Source: an uncultured Desulfobacca sp. (GTDB lineage: Bacteria > Desulfobacterota > Desulfobaccia > Desulfobaccales > Desulfobaccaceae). Taken from it: a stretch of DNA of 23,986 nt. Every line of letters starts with the position of its first letter. Within the stretch, counting starts at the first letter, position 1. Below, piece by piece: positions 1 to 6,772 of the stretch. Location: the NCBI GenBank assembly GCA_937958145.1, contig CALGOE010000103.1:1-23986 (forward strand), read 5' to 3'. The notes under the pieces were generated by a model. The model did no database searches and was not told the origin of the DNA. It worked only from the letters and a program-made list of their open reading frames with translations. A program made the translations under genes and the position numbers.

Positions 1-1505
1 TGTTGGTGGTGGATGCCTCCCAGGGGGTGCAGGCCCAGACCCTGGCCAACCTCTATCTGGCCATGGAGCATGATCTGACCATTATCCCGGTGATCAATAA
101 AATTGATCTGCCTTCGGCGGACGTGGAGATGGTGAAGGAGCAGATCGACCGGGAGCTGGGGTTGGACCCGGACGAGGCCATTTTGTGTTCCGCCAAGGAG
201 GGCATTGGCATTGACGATGTCCTGGAGGCGGTGGTGGGCCGCATTCCGCCCCCCGGCGGCAGTCGGGAGCAGCCTCTGTCGGCCCTCATCTTCGACGCCT
301 TTTATGATCCTTATCGGGGGGTGATTGTTTCCTTTCGGGTCTTTGACGGGGTCCTCAGGGCCGGGGACGTTATCCGCTTCATGTCCAATAATGCGGTCTA
401 TAAGGTGGAGGAAGTGGGCCTCTTCCGCCTGCAGCGGCAACCGGTGCCGGAGCTCAGCGCCGGTATGGTGGGTTATCTCATTGCCGGCATCAAGACCGTG
501 GCCGATACCCGGGTGGGGGATACCATTACCCTGGACGCCCGGCCGGCTGCGGCGCCCCTGCCGGGGTTCAAAGAGGTGAAGCCGGTGGTCTTTTCCTCCA
601 TCTATCCGGTGGCTGCCGATGAATATCAATCCCTGGTGGACGCCCTGGAAAAATACAAGCTCAACGACGCCGCCCTGGTCTACAGCAAAGACTCTTCGGT
701 GGCCCTGGGCCAGGGTTTTCGCTGCGGGTTTTTGGGCCTCCTGCATCTGGACATTGTCCAGGAGCGGCTGGAGCGGGAATATGATCAGTCGTTGATCATG
801 ACCATGCCCAGTGTGCGCTACGAATTTCTCCTTACCGACGGCACTACGGTGGCGGTGGACAATCCGGCCCTGTATCCTGATCCGGCCCGCATCAAGAAGG
901 GGTTTGAGCCGTACATCCGGGCCAGCATTATTATGCCGGAACGCTATATGGGCGCGGTCATGAAACTCTGTCTGGAGCGCCGGGGCGTCAACGCCACCTT
1001 CTCCTATCCCTCGCCGGGGCGCATTGAAATCCATGTGGAAATGCCGCTGGCCGAGGTCCTCTACGATTTTTATGACCGGCTCAAGACCGTCACCCAGGGC
1101 TATGGCTCCTTTGATTACGAGCTCATCGACTACCGGGAGAGCGAATTGGTGAAGTTGGACATCCTGGTGAACGGCGAAAAGGTGGACGCCCTGTCCGCCA
1201 TTGTCTTCAAGGACCGGGCCCGGGACTGGGGGGTGCGCATCTGCGAACGCCTCAAAGAAGAGATCCCCCGGCAGCAGTTCAAGATCGCCATCCAGGGGGC
1301 GGTGGGCGGCAAGATCATTTCCCGTTCGACTATCCCCCCTTTCCGCAAGGACGTCACCGCCAAGTGCTACGGGGGCGATATCACCCGGAAGCGCAAGCTC
1401 CTGGAGAAGCAGAAAAAAGGCAAGAAACGCATGAAAATGGTGGGCAACGTCATGATCCCCCAGAGCGCCTTTGTGGCGGTGCTGCGGAGTGAAACGGACG
1501 ATTGA
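1..1505 (+). CDS. lepA: Elongation factor 4 (LepA), 5'-truncated by the window edge
   Basis: Translational GTPase LepA/EF4, which acts on the ribosome (back-translocation or initiation/biogenesis roles have been proposed). The reading frame is open from the first base. About 500 residues are present of the usual ~600, so roughly 100 N-terminal residues, including the P-loop, lie upstream. The visible part starts just after the G3 motif (VVDASQG) and contains the G4 motif NKID (about residue 32) and the G5-like SAK (about residue 63). It then runs through the beta-barrel domain, the EF-G-like domains and the LepA-specific C-terminal domain, with the basic tail segment TRKRKLLEKQKKGKKRMK and the NVMIPQSAF ending. 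hemW begins 3 nt after the stop codon, so the two are probably co-transcribed; lepA-hemW is a common bacterial gene pair. No frameshift or missing motif is seen in the part present. Confidence 0.97.
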   Translation, partial: LVVDASQGVQAQTLANLYLAMEHDLTIIPVINKIDLPSADVEMVKEQIDRELGLDPDEAILCSAKEGIGIDDVLEAVVGRIPPPGGSREQPLSALIFDAFYDPYRGVIVSFRVFDGVLRAGDVIRFMSNNAVYKVEEVGLFRLQRQPVPELSAGMVGYLIAGIKTVADTRVGDTITLDARPAAAPLPGFKEVKPVVFSSIYPVAADEYQSLVDALEKYKLNDAALVYSKDSSVALGQGFRCGFLGLLHLDIVQERLEREYDQSLIMTMPSVRYEFLLTDGTTVAVDNPALYPDPARIKKGFEPYIRASIIMPERYMGAVMKLCLERRGVNATFSYPSPGRIEIHVEMPLAEVLYDFYDRLKTVTQGYGSFDYELIDYRESELVKLDILVNGEKVDALSAIVFKDRARDWGVRICERLKEEIPRQQFKIAIQGAVGGKIISRSTIPPFRKDVTAKCYGGDITRKRKLLEKQKKGKKRMKMVGNVMIPQSAFVAVLRSETDD

Positions 1506-1508
1506 ACC

Positions 1509-2624
1509 ATGCCGCCCGGCCTCTACCTGCACGTACCTTTCTGCCAGAGCAAATGCCGCTACTGTGATTTTGCCTCCACCACTGATTTGGACGTGCTGAT
1601 TGACTGGCAGCAGGCCCTGTTGACGGAAATAGCCCTGGTGCAGGAGGAGGGCTGGTCCCAACCCTTCGACACCTTCTACCTGGGCGGCGGCACTCCCAGC
1701 CTGTTGCCGGGCGGGGTTCTGGCCACAATTTTTACCCAGTTGCGGCGCCGCTTTGTTTTTACCGATGATGCTGAAATTACCCTGGAGGCCAACCCCGACG
1801 ACGTCACCCTGGAAAAACTCGGTCTCTGGCGTGATCTGGGCGTCAACCGCCTCAGTCTCGGGGTCCAGTCTCTCCAGGACGCCGAGTTGGGGTTTCTGGG
1901 GCGGCGGCATGACGCGGCCCAGGCCCGGCGGGCTCTCGGACTGGCCCGGGAGGCCGGATTGGCCAATCTCAGCGTTGATCTGATGTATGCCCTGCCGGGG
2001 CAGAGCTTGGCGGGCTGGTTGACCACCCTGAAAGAGGTGCTGGCCTACCGACCGGAGCACCTGTCCTGCTATCAGCTGACCGCGGCGGAGCACACTCCCT
2101 TGGGGGCAGCCGTGGCAAGAGGGGAAATGGTGCTGCCCGGGGAGGAGGAGCAGCGGACTTTTTTCCTGGCCACCTCGGAGTTGTTGGAGGCGCACGGGTA
2201 TTGTCATTATGAGGTGGCCAATTTTGCCCGGGGCCAACCATACATCTCCCGGCACAACAGCAAATACTGGCAGCATGGCCCTTACCTGGGCTTGGGGCCC
2301 GCCGCCCATTCCTTTGACGGCCGCCGGCGCTGGTGGAACGTCCGCTCGGTGGCGCAGTACTGCTGGCAGTTGGCAGAGGGGGTGCTGGCCATTGCCGGCT
2401 CAGAGACCTTAAGCGAGGTCCAGTTGCGTCTGGAAGCTCTGGCCCTGGGACTGCGGACCCGCCAGGGGATTGCCCTTGCGGAGCTGGACTCTTGCCCCCA
2501 GGCGGGCCGGGTCTTGGCCGAATTGGCTCAGGCCGGGTTGATTACGGTGCACGGGGGACGGGCCTGTCCTACCCGCCGGGGCCTGGTCGTGGCTGACAGC
2601 CTGGCTCTGCTGCTCAGCGGTTGA
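1509..2624 (+). CDS. hemW: Radical SAM heme chaperone HemW (coproporphyrinogen III oxidase-like)
   Basis: 371-residue radical SAM protein of the HemW family, once annotated as oxygen-independent coproporphyrinogen III oxidase and now regarded as a heme-binding chaperone that delivers heme to respiratory enzymes. The N-terminus has the 4Fe-4S-binding motif C12-X3-C16-X2-C19 within FCQSKCRYCDF. It is followed by LGGGTPSLL (about residues 58-66), the SAM-binding GGGTP motif, and ANPDD, SLGVQS and DLMYALPGQ further on. The C-terminal HemN-type helical domain runs to the end. The short N-terminus before the cysteine motif (11 residues) is typical of HemW and unlike true HemN, which is longer and has extra conserved segments. 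The ATG is 3 nt behind the lepA stop, which implies translational coupling. Confident on family; heme delivery is inferred from the family. Confidence 0.95.
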   Translation: MPPGLYLHVPFCQSKCRYCDFASTTDLDVLIDWQQALLTEIALVQEEGWSQPFDTFYLGGGTPSLLPGGVLATIFTQLRRRFVFTDDAEITLEANPDDVTLEKLGLWRDLGVNRLSLGVQSLQDAELGFLGRRHDAAQARRALGLAREAGLANLSVDLMYALPGQSLAGWLTTLKEVLAYRPEHLSCYQLTAAEHTPLGAAVARGEMVLPGEEEQRTFFLATSELLEAHGYCHYEVANFARGQPYISRHNSKYWQHGPYLGLGPAAHSFDGRRRWWNVRSVAQYCWQLAEGVLAIAGSETLSEVQLRLEALALGLRTRQGIALAELDSCPQAGRVLAELAQAGLITVHGGRACPTRRGLVVADSLALLLSG

Positions 2625-2666
2625 AGAGAATTCATAAAAGAAATCAGCATTGTGGAGGGGATAACA

Positions 2667-2798
2667 ATGGCCGTTTTCACCTGTGAGAAATGCGGGGCCG
2701 AGGTAGAGGTCCGCTGCAAGCCGAAAAAGTGCAGCAACTGCGGGGAGTCCGGCAGTATGGTGAAGACCTCGCCCCCACCGGAGAAGAAGAAAAAATAG
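2667..2798 (+). CDS. RCKP-type rubredoxin-like zinc-ribbon microprotein (43 aa)
   Basis: A 43-residue ORF with a good ribosome-binding site (GGAGG about 8 nt before the ATG). The protein begins MAVFTCEKCGAEVEVRCKP and carries two cysteine pairs, C6-X2-C9 and a second knuckle CSNCG, so it should bind one zinc or iron ion. The RCKP tetrapeptide between the knuckles marks a family of tiny rubredoxin-like proteins, known to me mainly from anaerobes. The tail is lysine- and proline-rich. It lies 42 nt downstream of hemW on the same strand and could be the last gene of the lepA-hemW unit. It stops 4 nt before the end of the convergent gene at 2803. Function is unknown; electron transfer or protein/nucleic-acid binding would both fit. 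Confidence 0.8.
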   Translation: MAVFTCEKCGAEVEVRCKPKKCSNCGESGSMVKTSPPPEKKKK

Positions 2799-2802
2799 CG
2801 GC

Positions 2803-3219
2803 TCAAGGCTCGCGGTCTTCATCTTTCTTGCCGTGCAGCCAGGCCGCCAGATCGCCGTCGGGCACCAGGAGGCCGCCGGCCTCGGGGTGGAAGTAGAGCC
2901 AGGCCAGGGTTTCGGCGCCGTCATCCATGAGCACCGGCACCTGCTCACGCCGGTAGACAAAGGGATGGTCTTCCAGGTCATCCAACAGGGCCAGGGTGTA
3001 GCTGTCCACCAGGTAGAGTTCGCCCTGAATGGACGTGACGGCCTCGTCCGCGACTACTTTGGGGAAGTATTCCACATAGAGGGCGTAGCGGTGTTTGGTC
3101 CGGGCCGACCCCAGAAAGCGGGCCCCGGCCAACAGGTGATGATTGTGCAAGCCCTGCCGCAGGGTGCCATAGACAAAGACCAGATGGGTCTGCCGGTCTT
3201 GAGACGGTTCGAGGACCAC
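2803..3219 (-). CDS. Gamma-glutamylcyclotransferase-fold (AIG2/YtfP-like) protein
   Basis: 138-residue protein of the GGCT/AIG2-like superfamily. The diagnostic substrate-binding motif YGTLRQG is at residues 17-23. The probable general acid/base glutamate is E83 in LDDLEDHPFVYRR. The C-terminal part (LAWLYFHPEAGGLLVPDGDLAAWL) matches the usual end of the fold. Related enzymes release 5-oxoproline from gamma-glutamyl compounds or act on gamma-glutamylamines, but small bacterial members often have no known substrate. I chose the GTG start at 3219 because AGGAG lies about 7 nt upstream and the conserved fold begins soon after. The gene begins 9 nt after the MFS stop codon, so the pair is very likely one transcript. 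It converges with the microprotein gene ending at 2798. Confidence 0.85.
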   Translation of the reverse strand: MVLEPSQDRQTHLVFVYGTLRQGLHNHHLLAGARFLGSARTKHRYALYVEYFPKVVADEAVTSIQGELYLVDSYTLALLDDLEDHPFVYRREQVPVLMDDGAETLAWLYFHPEAGGLLVPDGDLAAWLHGKKDEDREP

Positions 3220-3228
3220 GGGTCGCTC

Positions 3229-4449
3229 CTATTCCTCCTGCTGCTCTACCCAGCCGATGCTGCCGGGCAGGAGCAGCGTCAAGATCCCCACACCGACCAC
3301 GCCGGGCCAGCCCAGGTGGTTATAAGCGGCGCCGTTGAGGGTTATGCCCAAGGCCCCGCCCAGATAATAGAATAAAACATAGAGGGAATTAGCCTTGCCC
3401 TGACTGCTGGTGATCAAGCGGTTTAAGGCGCCGGCGGCGGCGGCGTGGATGGTAAAGAAACCCAGGCAGATGCCCAGCAGGGCAAGGACAATGACCAGCA
3501 TGATCGGCACCAGGGTGGCCAACAGGGCCAGGGCAAAGACGGCCGCACCGGCCATCATGGCCCGGCCGTTACCGATGCGATTGCTCAGTCTGCCGGCCAG
3601 GGGGCCGATGATAATGCCCATGAGATAGGTGAGGTAAAATAAAGTGATGACCTGGGTGGAAGCAAAAAAGGGCGGCCCGGCCAAGTAAAACGGCAAGTAA
3701 TTAAACGACGAGGAAAACACGAAAAAGGCGCCAAAGGGAACGAGCAGCAGCCGGAAGGTCCTGGCATCGGCCAGAATCTGCCGGAAACCGTGGGCAGTCA
3801 TGGTCCGTCGGGGGCGGTGCCCGGCGGGCAGCCGCAGCACCGCGGGTAGGGTCGCGGCCAAGACGCCCACCGCCGCGGTCACAAAGGCGTAGCGCCAATG
3901 GAGGGGCGGGTGGATAAAGCCCCCCAGGAGCCGCCCCCCCAACCCCCCGGCCACGGTCGCCGAAACGTACGAGCCCATCACCACGTTCAGCCGCGCCGGC
4001 GGGACGTTGGCGGCCAAATAGGCGGCCAGACAGGTGGTCAGGGCCGGCACGAACAGACCCTGGAGCCAGCGGGCCGCCACCAAGAGCCAGAAATCCCGGG
4101 TCAGGGCGCAGATAAGACCGCTGATGGCCACCATCAGTCCGCCGCTGAGGATGAGCCACCGCACCGCCACCATATCCGCCAGAGCGCCGAACGGCAGATT
4201 GGCCAGGGCCATGCCAAAGATGACCGCCGACATGGTCAGCGAAGCCCGGGAGGCACTGACCCCGAATTCCTGCTGCAGGACCGGCAAGACAGGCTGGGTG
4301 ATATAGACGTTGGCGAAGGCTGCCGCCACCAGGGCAAAGACCAGGAGCTGCATGCTGAGGTCGGCCCCTGGCAGGGACCAGGTCGTGGGCGCCGAACCCA
4401 GGGGGGAGGCCGCCGGCCTATTTATATCTTTGTGGAATATCAATGGCAT
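3229..4449 (-). CDS. MFS transporter (YnfM-like 12-TM efflux family)
   Basis: Major facilitator superfamily membrane protein of about 406 residues from the chosen start. Hydrophobic segments repeat across the whole length, beginning with LLVFALVAAAFANVYITQPVLPVL. The MFS loop 2-3 signature region is seen as FGALADMVAVRWLILSGG, and the C-half has a second copy as GPLAGRLSNRIGNGRAMMAG. It resembles the YnfM/arabinose-efflux-like group of drug or metabolite exporters; the substrate cannot be read from sequence. The frame stays open upstream to 4629, but those 60 residues are basic, low-complexity and not MFS-like and would overlap the divergent gene at 4628. I therefore prefer the ATG at 4449 (MPLIFHKD). 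An ATG at 4353, just before the first helix, is also possible. It is followed after 9 nt by the GGCT-like gene. Confidence 0.85.
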   Translation of the reverse strand: MPLIFHKDINRPAASPLGSAPTTWSLPGADLSMQLLVFALVAAAFANVYITQPVLPVLQQEFGVSASRASLTMSAVIFGMALANLPFGALADMVAVRWLILSGGLMVAISGLICALTRDFWLLVAARWLQGLFVPALTTCLAAYLAANVPPARLNVVMGSYVSATVAGGLGGRLLGGFIHPPLHWRYAFVTAAVGVLAATLPAVLRLPAGHRPRRTMTAHGFRQILADARTFRLLLVPFGAFFVFSSSFNYLPFYLAGPPFFASTQVITLFYLTYLMGIIIGPLAGRLSNRIGNGRAMMAGAAVFALALLATLVPIMLVIVLALLGICLGFFTIHAAAAGALNRLITSSQGKANSLYVLFYYLGGALGITLNGAAYNHLGWPGVVGVGILTLLLPGSIGWVEQQEE

Positions 4450-4569
4450 AGCCTTGTAATGGTCCGGCCTCGAGCGGCGGCGCGGCCGGTATTGCTGTGG
4501 GGTGGCGCGGTTGGCCGGGCAACCTCTCCAATTTAAAACAAAAATCTGGCGCGGGAAAGCAGTTTTTGA

Positions 4570-4599
4570 TTGACCAGAGGCCGTTTTTTTTGCGATTAT
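4570..4599 (+). promoter_or_regulatory. Possible promoter for the ftsB-like/efp genes
   Basis: In the 178-bp divergent gap between the MFS gene and the FtsB-like gene, TTGACC (4570-4575) is followed after 18 bp by GATTAT (4594-4599), about 28 nt before the ATG at 4628. The -10 match is only 4 of 6 and an alternative TATACG lies 3 nt further on, so this is a weak call. A run of eight T residues (about 4583-4591) sits in the spacer. Confidence 0.35.
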
Positions 4600-4627
4600 A
4601 CGAATAATCTCCTCAGAAAGCAGGGTC

Positions 4628-5077
4628 ATGGCCTTAGCCTCGCGCCACAGTCAACAAACCGCGCCGCCCGCCAAGGGCAAGGAATCGCTGGGGCGACTGC
4701 TCAGCAAGATCCCTGGAGGGAAATTTTTTTGGGCCTTCCTGCTGTTGGTGGCCATCGGCCTGGGGAGTTGGCTTATCTTTGGCGATAAAGGGCTCTACCA
4801 TTTATACACCCTGCGCCGGGAAAGGGACCGCCTGCAACAGGAAAATCTGGTCCTCAAGGATGAAATCGACCGCATGGTGAAGATGATCGATCGCCTCCGC
4901 AACGACCAGGATTACATTGAAGACACCATCCGCCGGGACCTGCGTTTCATTAAGAAAAACGAGATCATCTATCAATTGGCGCCTGAGGTCGGTTCGGGTC
5001 CCCGGGTCACCCAGGCCCCTGCCCTGGGTCCACCGCCCAGCCCCGCTGCCAAGACCAAACCGCCCAGCCGCCCCTAA
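4628..5077 (+). CDS. FtsB/DivIC-like septum formation initiator
   Basis: 149-residue bitopic membrane protein. After a basic N-terminal cytoplasmic segment (about residues 1-32) comes one transmembrane helix (about 33-52, FFWAFLLLVAIGLGSWLIF). A coiled-coil heptad region follows (about 58-95, LYTLRRERDRLQQENLVLKD onward), then the short conserved block DYIEDTIRRDLRFIKKNEIIYQL, and a proline-rich tail. This order is that of FtsB/DivIC proteins, which pair with FtsL and FtsQ in the divisome. The N-terminal extension and Pro/Ala-rich tail make it longer than the ~100-residue E. coli FtsB. The ATG has only a weak Shine-Dalgarno (AGG). EF-P starts 44 nt after the stop, so the two may share a transcript. 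Assigned to family with good confidence; which of FtsB or DivIC it corresponds to is not decidable here. Confidence 0.82.
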   Translation: MALASRHSQQTAPPAKGKESLGRLLSKIPGGKFFWAFLLLVAIGLGSWLIFGDKGLYHLYTLRRERDRLQQENLVLKDEIDRMVKMIDRLRNDQDYIEDTIRRDLRFIKKNEIIYQLAPEVGSGPRVTQAPALGPPPSPAAKTKPPSRP

Positions 5078-5121
5078 GACCGCAGCAGAAGCCGACGGTG
5101 ATTACAGACAGGTGACATGCT

Positions 5122-5682
5122 ATGTACTCAACAGCTGATTTTCGCAAAGGATTAAAGATCGAGTGGGAGGGGACGCCCTATATCATTGTGGAATTTCAAC
5201 ACGTCAAGCCCGGCAAGGGCGGAGCTTTTGTCCGCACCAAGATCAAAAATCTGATTACCGGCCGGGTCATTGATCAGACCTTCCGTTCGGGCGAGAAGGT
5301 GGAACGGCCTGATCTGCAGGAAAAAGAGATGCAATACCTGTACGCCGAAGGCGACCGGTATTGTTTCATGGATAACGAAACCTACGAACAGATCTATCTC
5401 ACGGCCGAGCAGTTGGGCGACAGCAAAGATTTCCTGCAGGACAATCTCAATCTGAAAGTCCTTTATTATAAAGGGCAGCCCATTGCCGTGGAATTGCCCA
5501 CGTTCGTGGAACTGACGGTCACCCAGACCGAACCGGGGTTTAAAGGCGATACCGCCACCGGCGGCACCAAGCCCGCCACGTTGGAGACAGGCGCGGTGAT
5601 TCAGGTGCCTCTGTTCATCGACATCGGCGACCGGCTGAAAGTGGACACGCGCACCGGGACCTACGTGGAACGCCTGAAATAG
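5122..5682 (+). CDS. efp: Translation elongation factor P
   Basis: 186-residue EF-P, the standard length. EF-P binds between the P and E sites and relieves ribosome stalling at consecutive prolines. Domain I holds the tip loop VKPGKGGAF, with the post-translationally modified lysine expected at K32 (equivalent to E. coli K34). The PGKG context is that of lysine-type (EpmA-modified or unmodified) EF-P and not the arginine type. Domains II and III continue with YEQIYLTAEQLGD, VELTVTQTEPGFKGDT and the conserved C-terminal IQVPLFIDIGDRLKVDTRTGTYVERLK. The start is the ATG at 5122, which gives the canonical N-terminus MYSTADFRKG. No EpmA, EpmB or other modification enzyme is recognised in the window. 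The DHS-like gene about 8 kb away is not linked to it by operon structure. Confidence 0.97.
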   Translation: MYSTADFRKGLKIEWEGTPYIIVEFQHVKPGKGGAFVRTKIKNLITGRVIDQTFRSGEKVERPDLQEKEMQYLYAEGDRYCFMDNETYEQIYLTAEQLGDSKDFLQDNLNLKVLYYKGQPIAVELPTFVELTVTQTEPGFKGDTATGGTKPATLETGAVIQVPLFIDIGDRLKVDTRTGTYVERLK

Positions 5683-5692
5683 TCGCACCACG

Positions 5693-5710
5693 GCCGGGCT
5701 GCCTCCCGGC
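5693..5710 (+). other. Short GC-rich hairpin after efp
   Basis: GCCGGG (5693-5698) and CCCGGC (5705-5710) form a 6-bp stem with a 6-nt loop, 10 nt after the efp stop and between two convergent genes. There is no T-run on either strand, so it is at best a weak or Rho-assisted terminator. Confidence 0.35.
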
Positions 5711-5745
5711 TCGGGTCTGCATCGACTCAGGGCGCTGCCGCTGTT

Positions 5746-6102
5746 TTAGATAATCTTGACCAGCATGATATTATATTTAACGCCGAACCGCATGGCTTCG
5801 GCATAGCGCGGCAGCCAGATGTCGGCCTGCCGCCGCTTGTAGCTGGCCATCCGATCCTCAAAGGCAAAGGTGCCCAGACCTTCCAGTTTCACTAAATCAC
5901 CGAACCGCATGCCCAATTGATACTCCAGGTCCCGACTCAAGGCCAGGATGCCTTCCCGTACCCGGGTGCCGGAAGCGGTGCGGCCGGAATGGCAGTAGGC
6001 GGTGACCTTGACAACGGCGCTGGTCAACGAAATGGTGGGTTGGGGGGTGGCAAGAATCCACAGGGAAATGGCCAAGAGGCTAAAAACGATAGTCTTCTTC
6101 AT
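5746..6102 (-). CDS. Secreted 3D-domain (double-psi beta-barrel) protein
   Basis: 118-residue protein with an N-terminal signal sequence (MKKTIVFSLLAISLWILATP, predicted export or membrane anchoring). A single compact 3D domain follows, named for three conserved aspartates. Those visible are D58 (ALSRDLE), D83 (FEDRM) and D94 (ADIWLP), along with the family pattern VTAYCHSGRTASGT, LGMRFGDLVKLEGLG and FGVKYNIML. Related domains form the catalytic core of MltA-type lytic transglycosylases and the C-terminus of Rpf/YabE-like proteins, so a role in peptidoglycan is likely but unproven. The 3D domain stands alone here, with no LysM or G5 domain. The ATG at 6102 is preceded by a strong AGGGAGGT ribosome-binding site. 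The gene is flanked by a convergent efp and the long regulatory region upstream of ppsA. Confidence 0.85.
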   Translation of the reverse strand: MKKTIVFSLLAISLWILATPQPTISLTSAVVKVTAYCHSGRTASGTRVREGILALSRDLEYQLGMRFGDLVKLEGLGTFAFEDRMASYKRRQADIWLPRYAEAMRFGVKYNIMLVKII

Positions 6103-6363
6103 TGGTTACCTCCCTTTCAACCGCCAGCCATTTTGAGGGAATAATCATCCGCTCCATCTGCGGGGACAGTTCTCCCTGGAGTGGATGTATGGGGGTGCTG
6201 GTTCAGAAGGAAGTTGCCGGGATGAGAATACTAGAGGATCCCGCGGTGGATCGCCTCAATAGCTTGCTTTAATGCCTGCGTGGTTAGCTGCTGGGTTAGA
6301 GCTAAAGCATGCCCCTCCCCGACCCGAAGGCCAAGGATTCACCCGTGATGTTGGTTCCCCCGC

Positions 6364-6382
6364 TCTCCCTCTGGGAGGGAGA
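6364..6382. repeat. Short perfect inverted repeat
   Basis: TCTCCCTC (6364-6371), a TGG loop and GAGGGAGA (6375-6382) form an 8-bp perfect stem with a 3-nt loop. The CTCTCCCTC...GAGGGAGA core resembles dispersed REP/MITE-type palindromes of many proteobacteria, but only one copy is seen here. Confidence 0.5.
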
Positions 6383-6580
6383 TTTGGCTAACTATTTTTG
6401 GTCCTCCAACCAGCGTTACTTGGCTGTGGTTTTCTGGTGCCGTTACATGTACTATATATCACAATTATTGTCAAGAAATTTTTTTACCTCCTGCCGGGAA
6501 AAAACCGGGTTCCCTCCCAACGCCGGGAAAATGGCAGGGAAATTGCCCCGACCGGGGGGCGTCTGGACCTTGGGGGTCTG

Positions 6581-6609
6581 AATTTTTATGTTTCCGCAAC
6601 ATAAAAATT
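6581..6609. promoter_or_regulatory. 29-bp near-perfect palindrome, candidate operator upstream of ppsA
   Basis: AATTTTTATGTT (6581-6592) is followed by a 5-nt centre TCCGC and the exact reverse complement AACATAAAAATT (6598-6609). The 12-bp arms match without error. It lies about 75 bp upstream of the predicted ppsA -35 element. The core ATGTT-N5-AACAT also fits the loose T-N11-A pattern of LysR-type sites. It could equally be a DNA-bending or cruciform element. No regulator gene lies next to it. Confidence 0.6.
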
Positions 6610-6685
6610 TCCCTCTATCGGCAAAGTGAAAATGTCACCCCTCCCTGGTCGCAATCATATTGCAATCACAGTGCCGGGCTCTTCA

Positions 6686-6714
6686 TTGACAAGATGAGCA
6701 ACCTATGCTAATTT
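6686..6714 (+). promoter_or_regulatory. Sigma-70-type promoter for ppsA
   Basis: TTGACA (6686-6691, a perfect -35) is followed by 17 bp and TAATTT (6709-6714). TGC stands directly before the -10, giving an extended -10 (TGCTAATT). The predicted start of transcription is about 6721, leaving a leader of about 50 nt before the ATG at 6773. The layout TTCATTGAC-N15-TGCTAATT is repeated upstream of folD. Confidence 0.6.
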
Positions 6715-6772
6715 TTTAATTTTAATTTTTGAAATAGATTCTGTCGCGGGCAGAGTCGGCAGGGAGGGAGCC

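Larger units (their letters stand above)
6103..6772. other. 670-bp intergenic region with no supported gene
   Basis: This is the longest gene-free stretch in the window, between the divergent 3D-domain gene and ppsA. The right half (about 6440-6770) is clearly AT-richer than its neighbours. It holds a small hairpin (6364-6382), a near-perfect long palindrome (6581-6609), an imperfect GTGA-N5-TCAC inverted repeat (6626-6638), two direct copies of GCAATCA 11 bp apart (6651-6657 and 6662-6668) and the predicted ppsA promoter (6686-6714). On the minus strand a TTGACA occurs at 6474-6469. The short open frames inside (e.g. 6309-6581) have no convincing start, composition or motif and are not called. 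Confidence 0.7.

Noticed and set aside
6231..6342. Minus-strand frame with the peptide LRVGEGHALALTQQLTTQ, faintly like the end of CobT
   Set aside because: Only about 36 codons between stops and no start. The resemblance to the CobT segment RLGEGTGAALAL is short and cannot be separated from chance without a search.
6447..6465. CTATATATC sequence resembling an NrdR box in the ppsA upstream region
   Set aside because: Only one half fits the consensus, there is no second box at the right spacing, and no nrd gene is nearby.
6309..6604. Two short open frames on the plus strand upstream of ppsA
   Set aside because: They overlap each other and a palindrome, lack a Shine-Dalgarno and have no family-like pattern.
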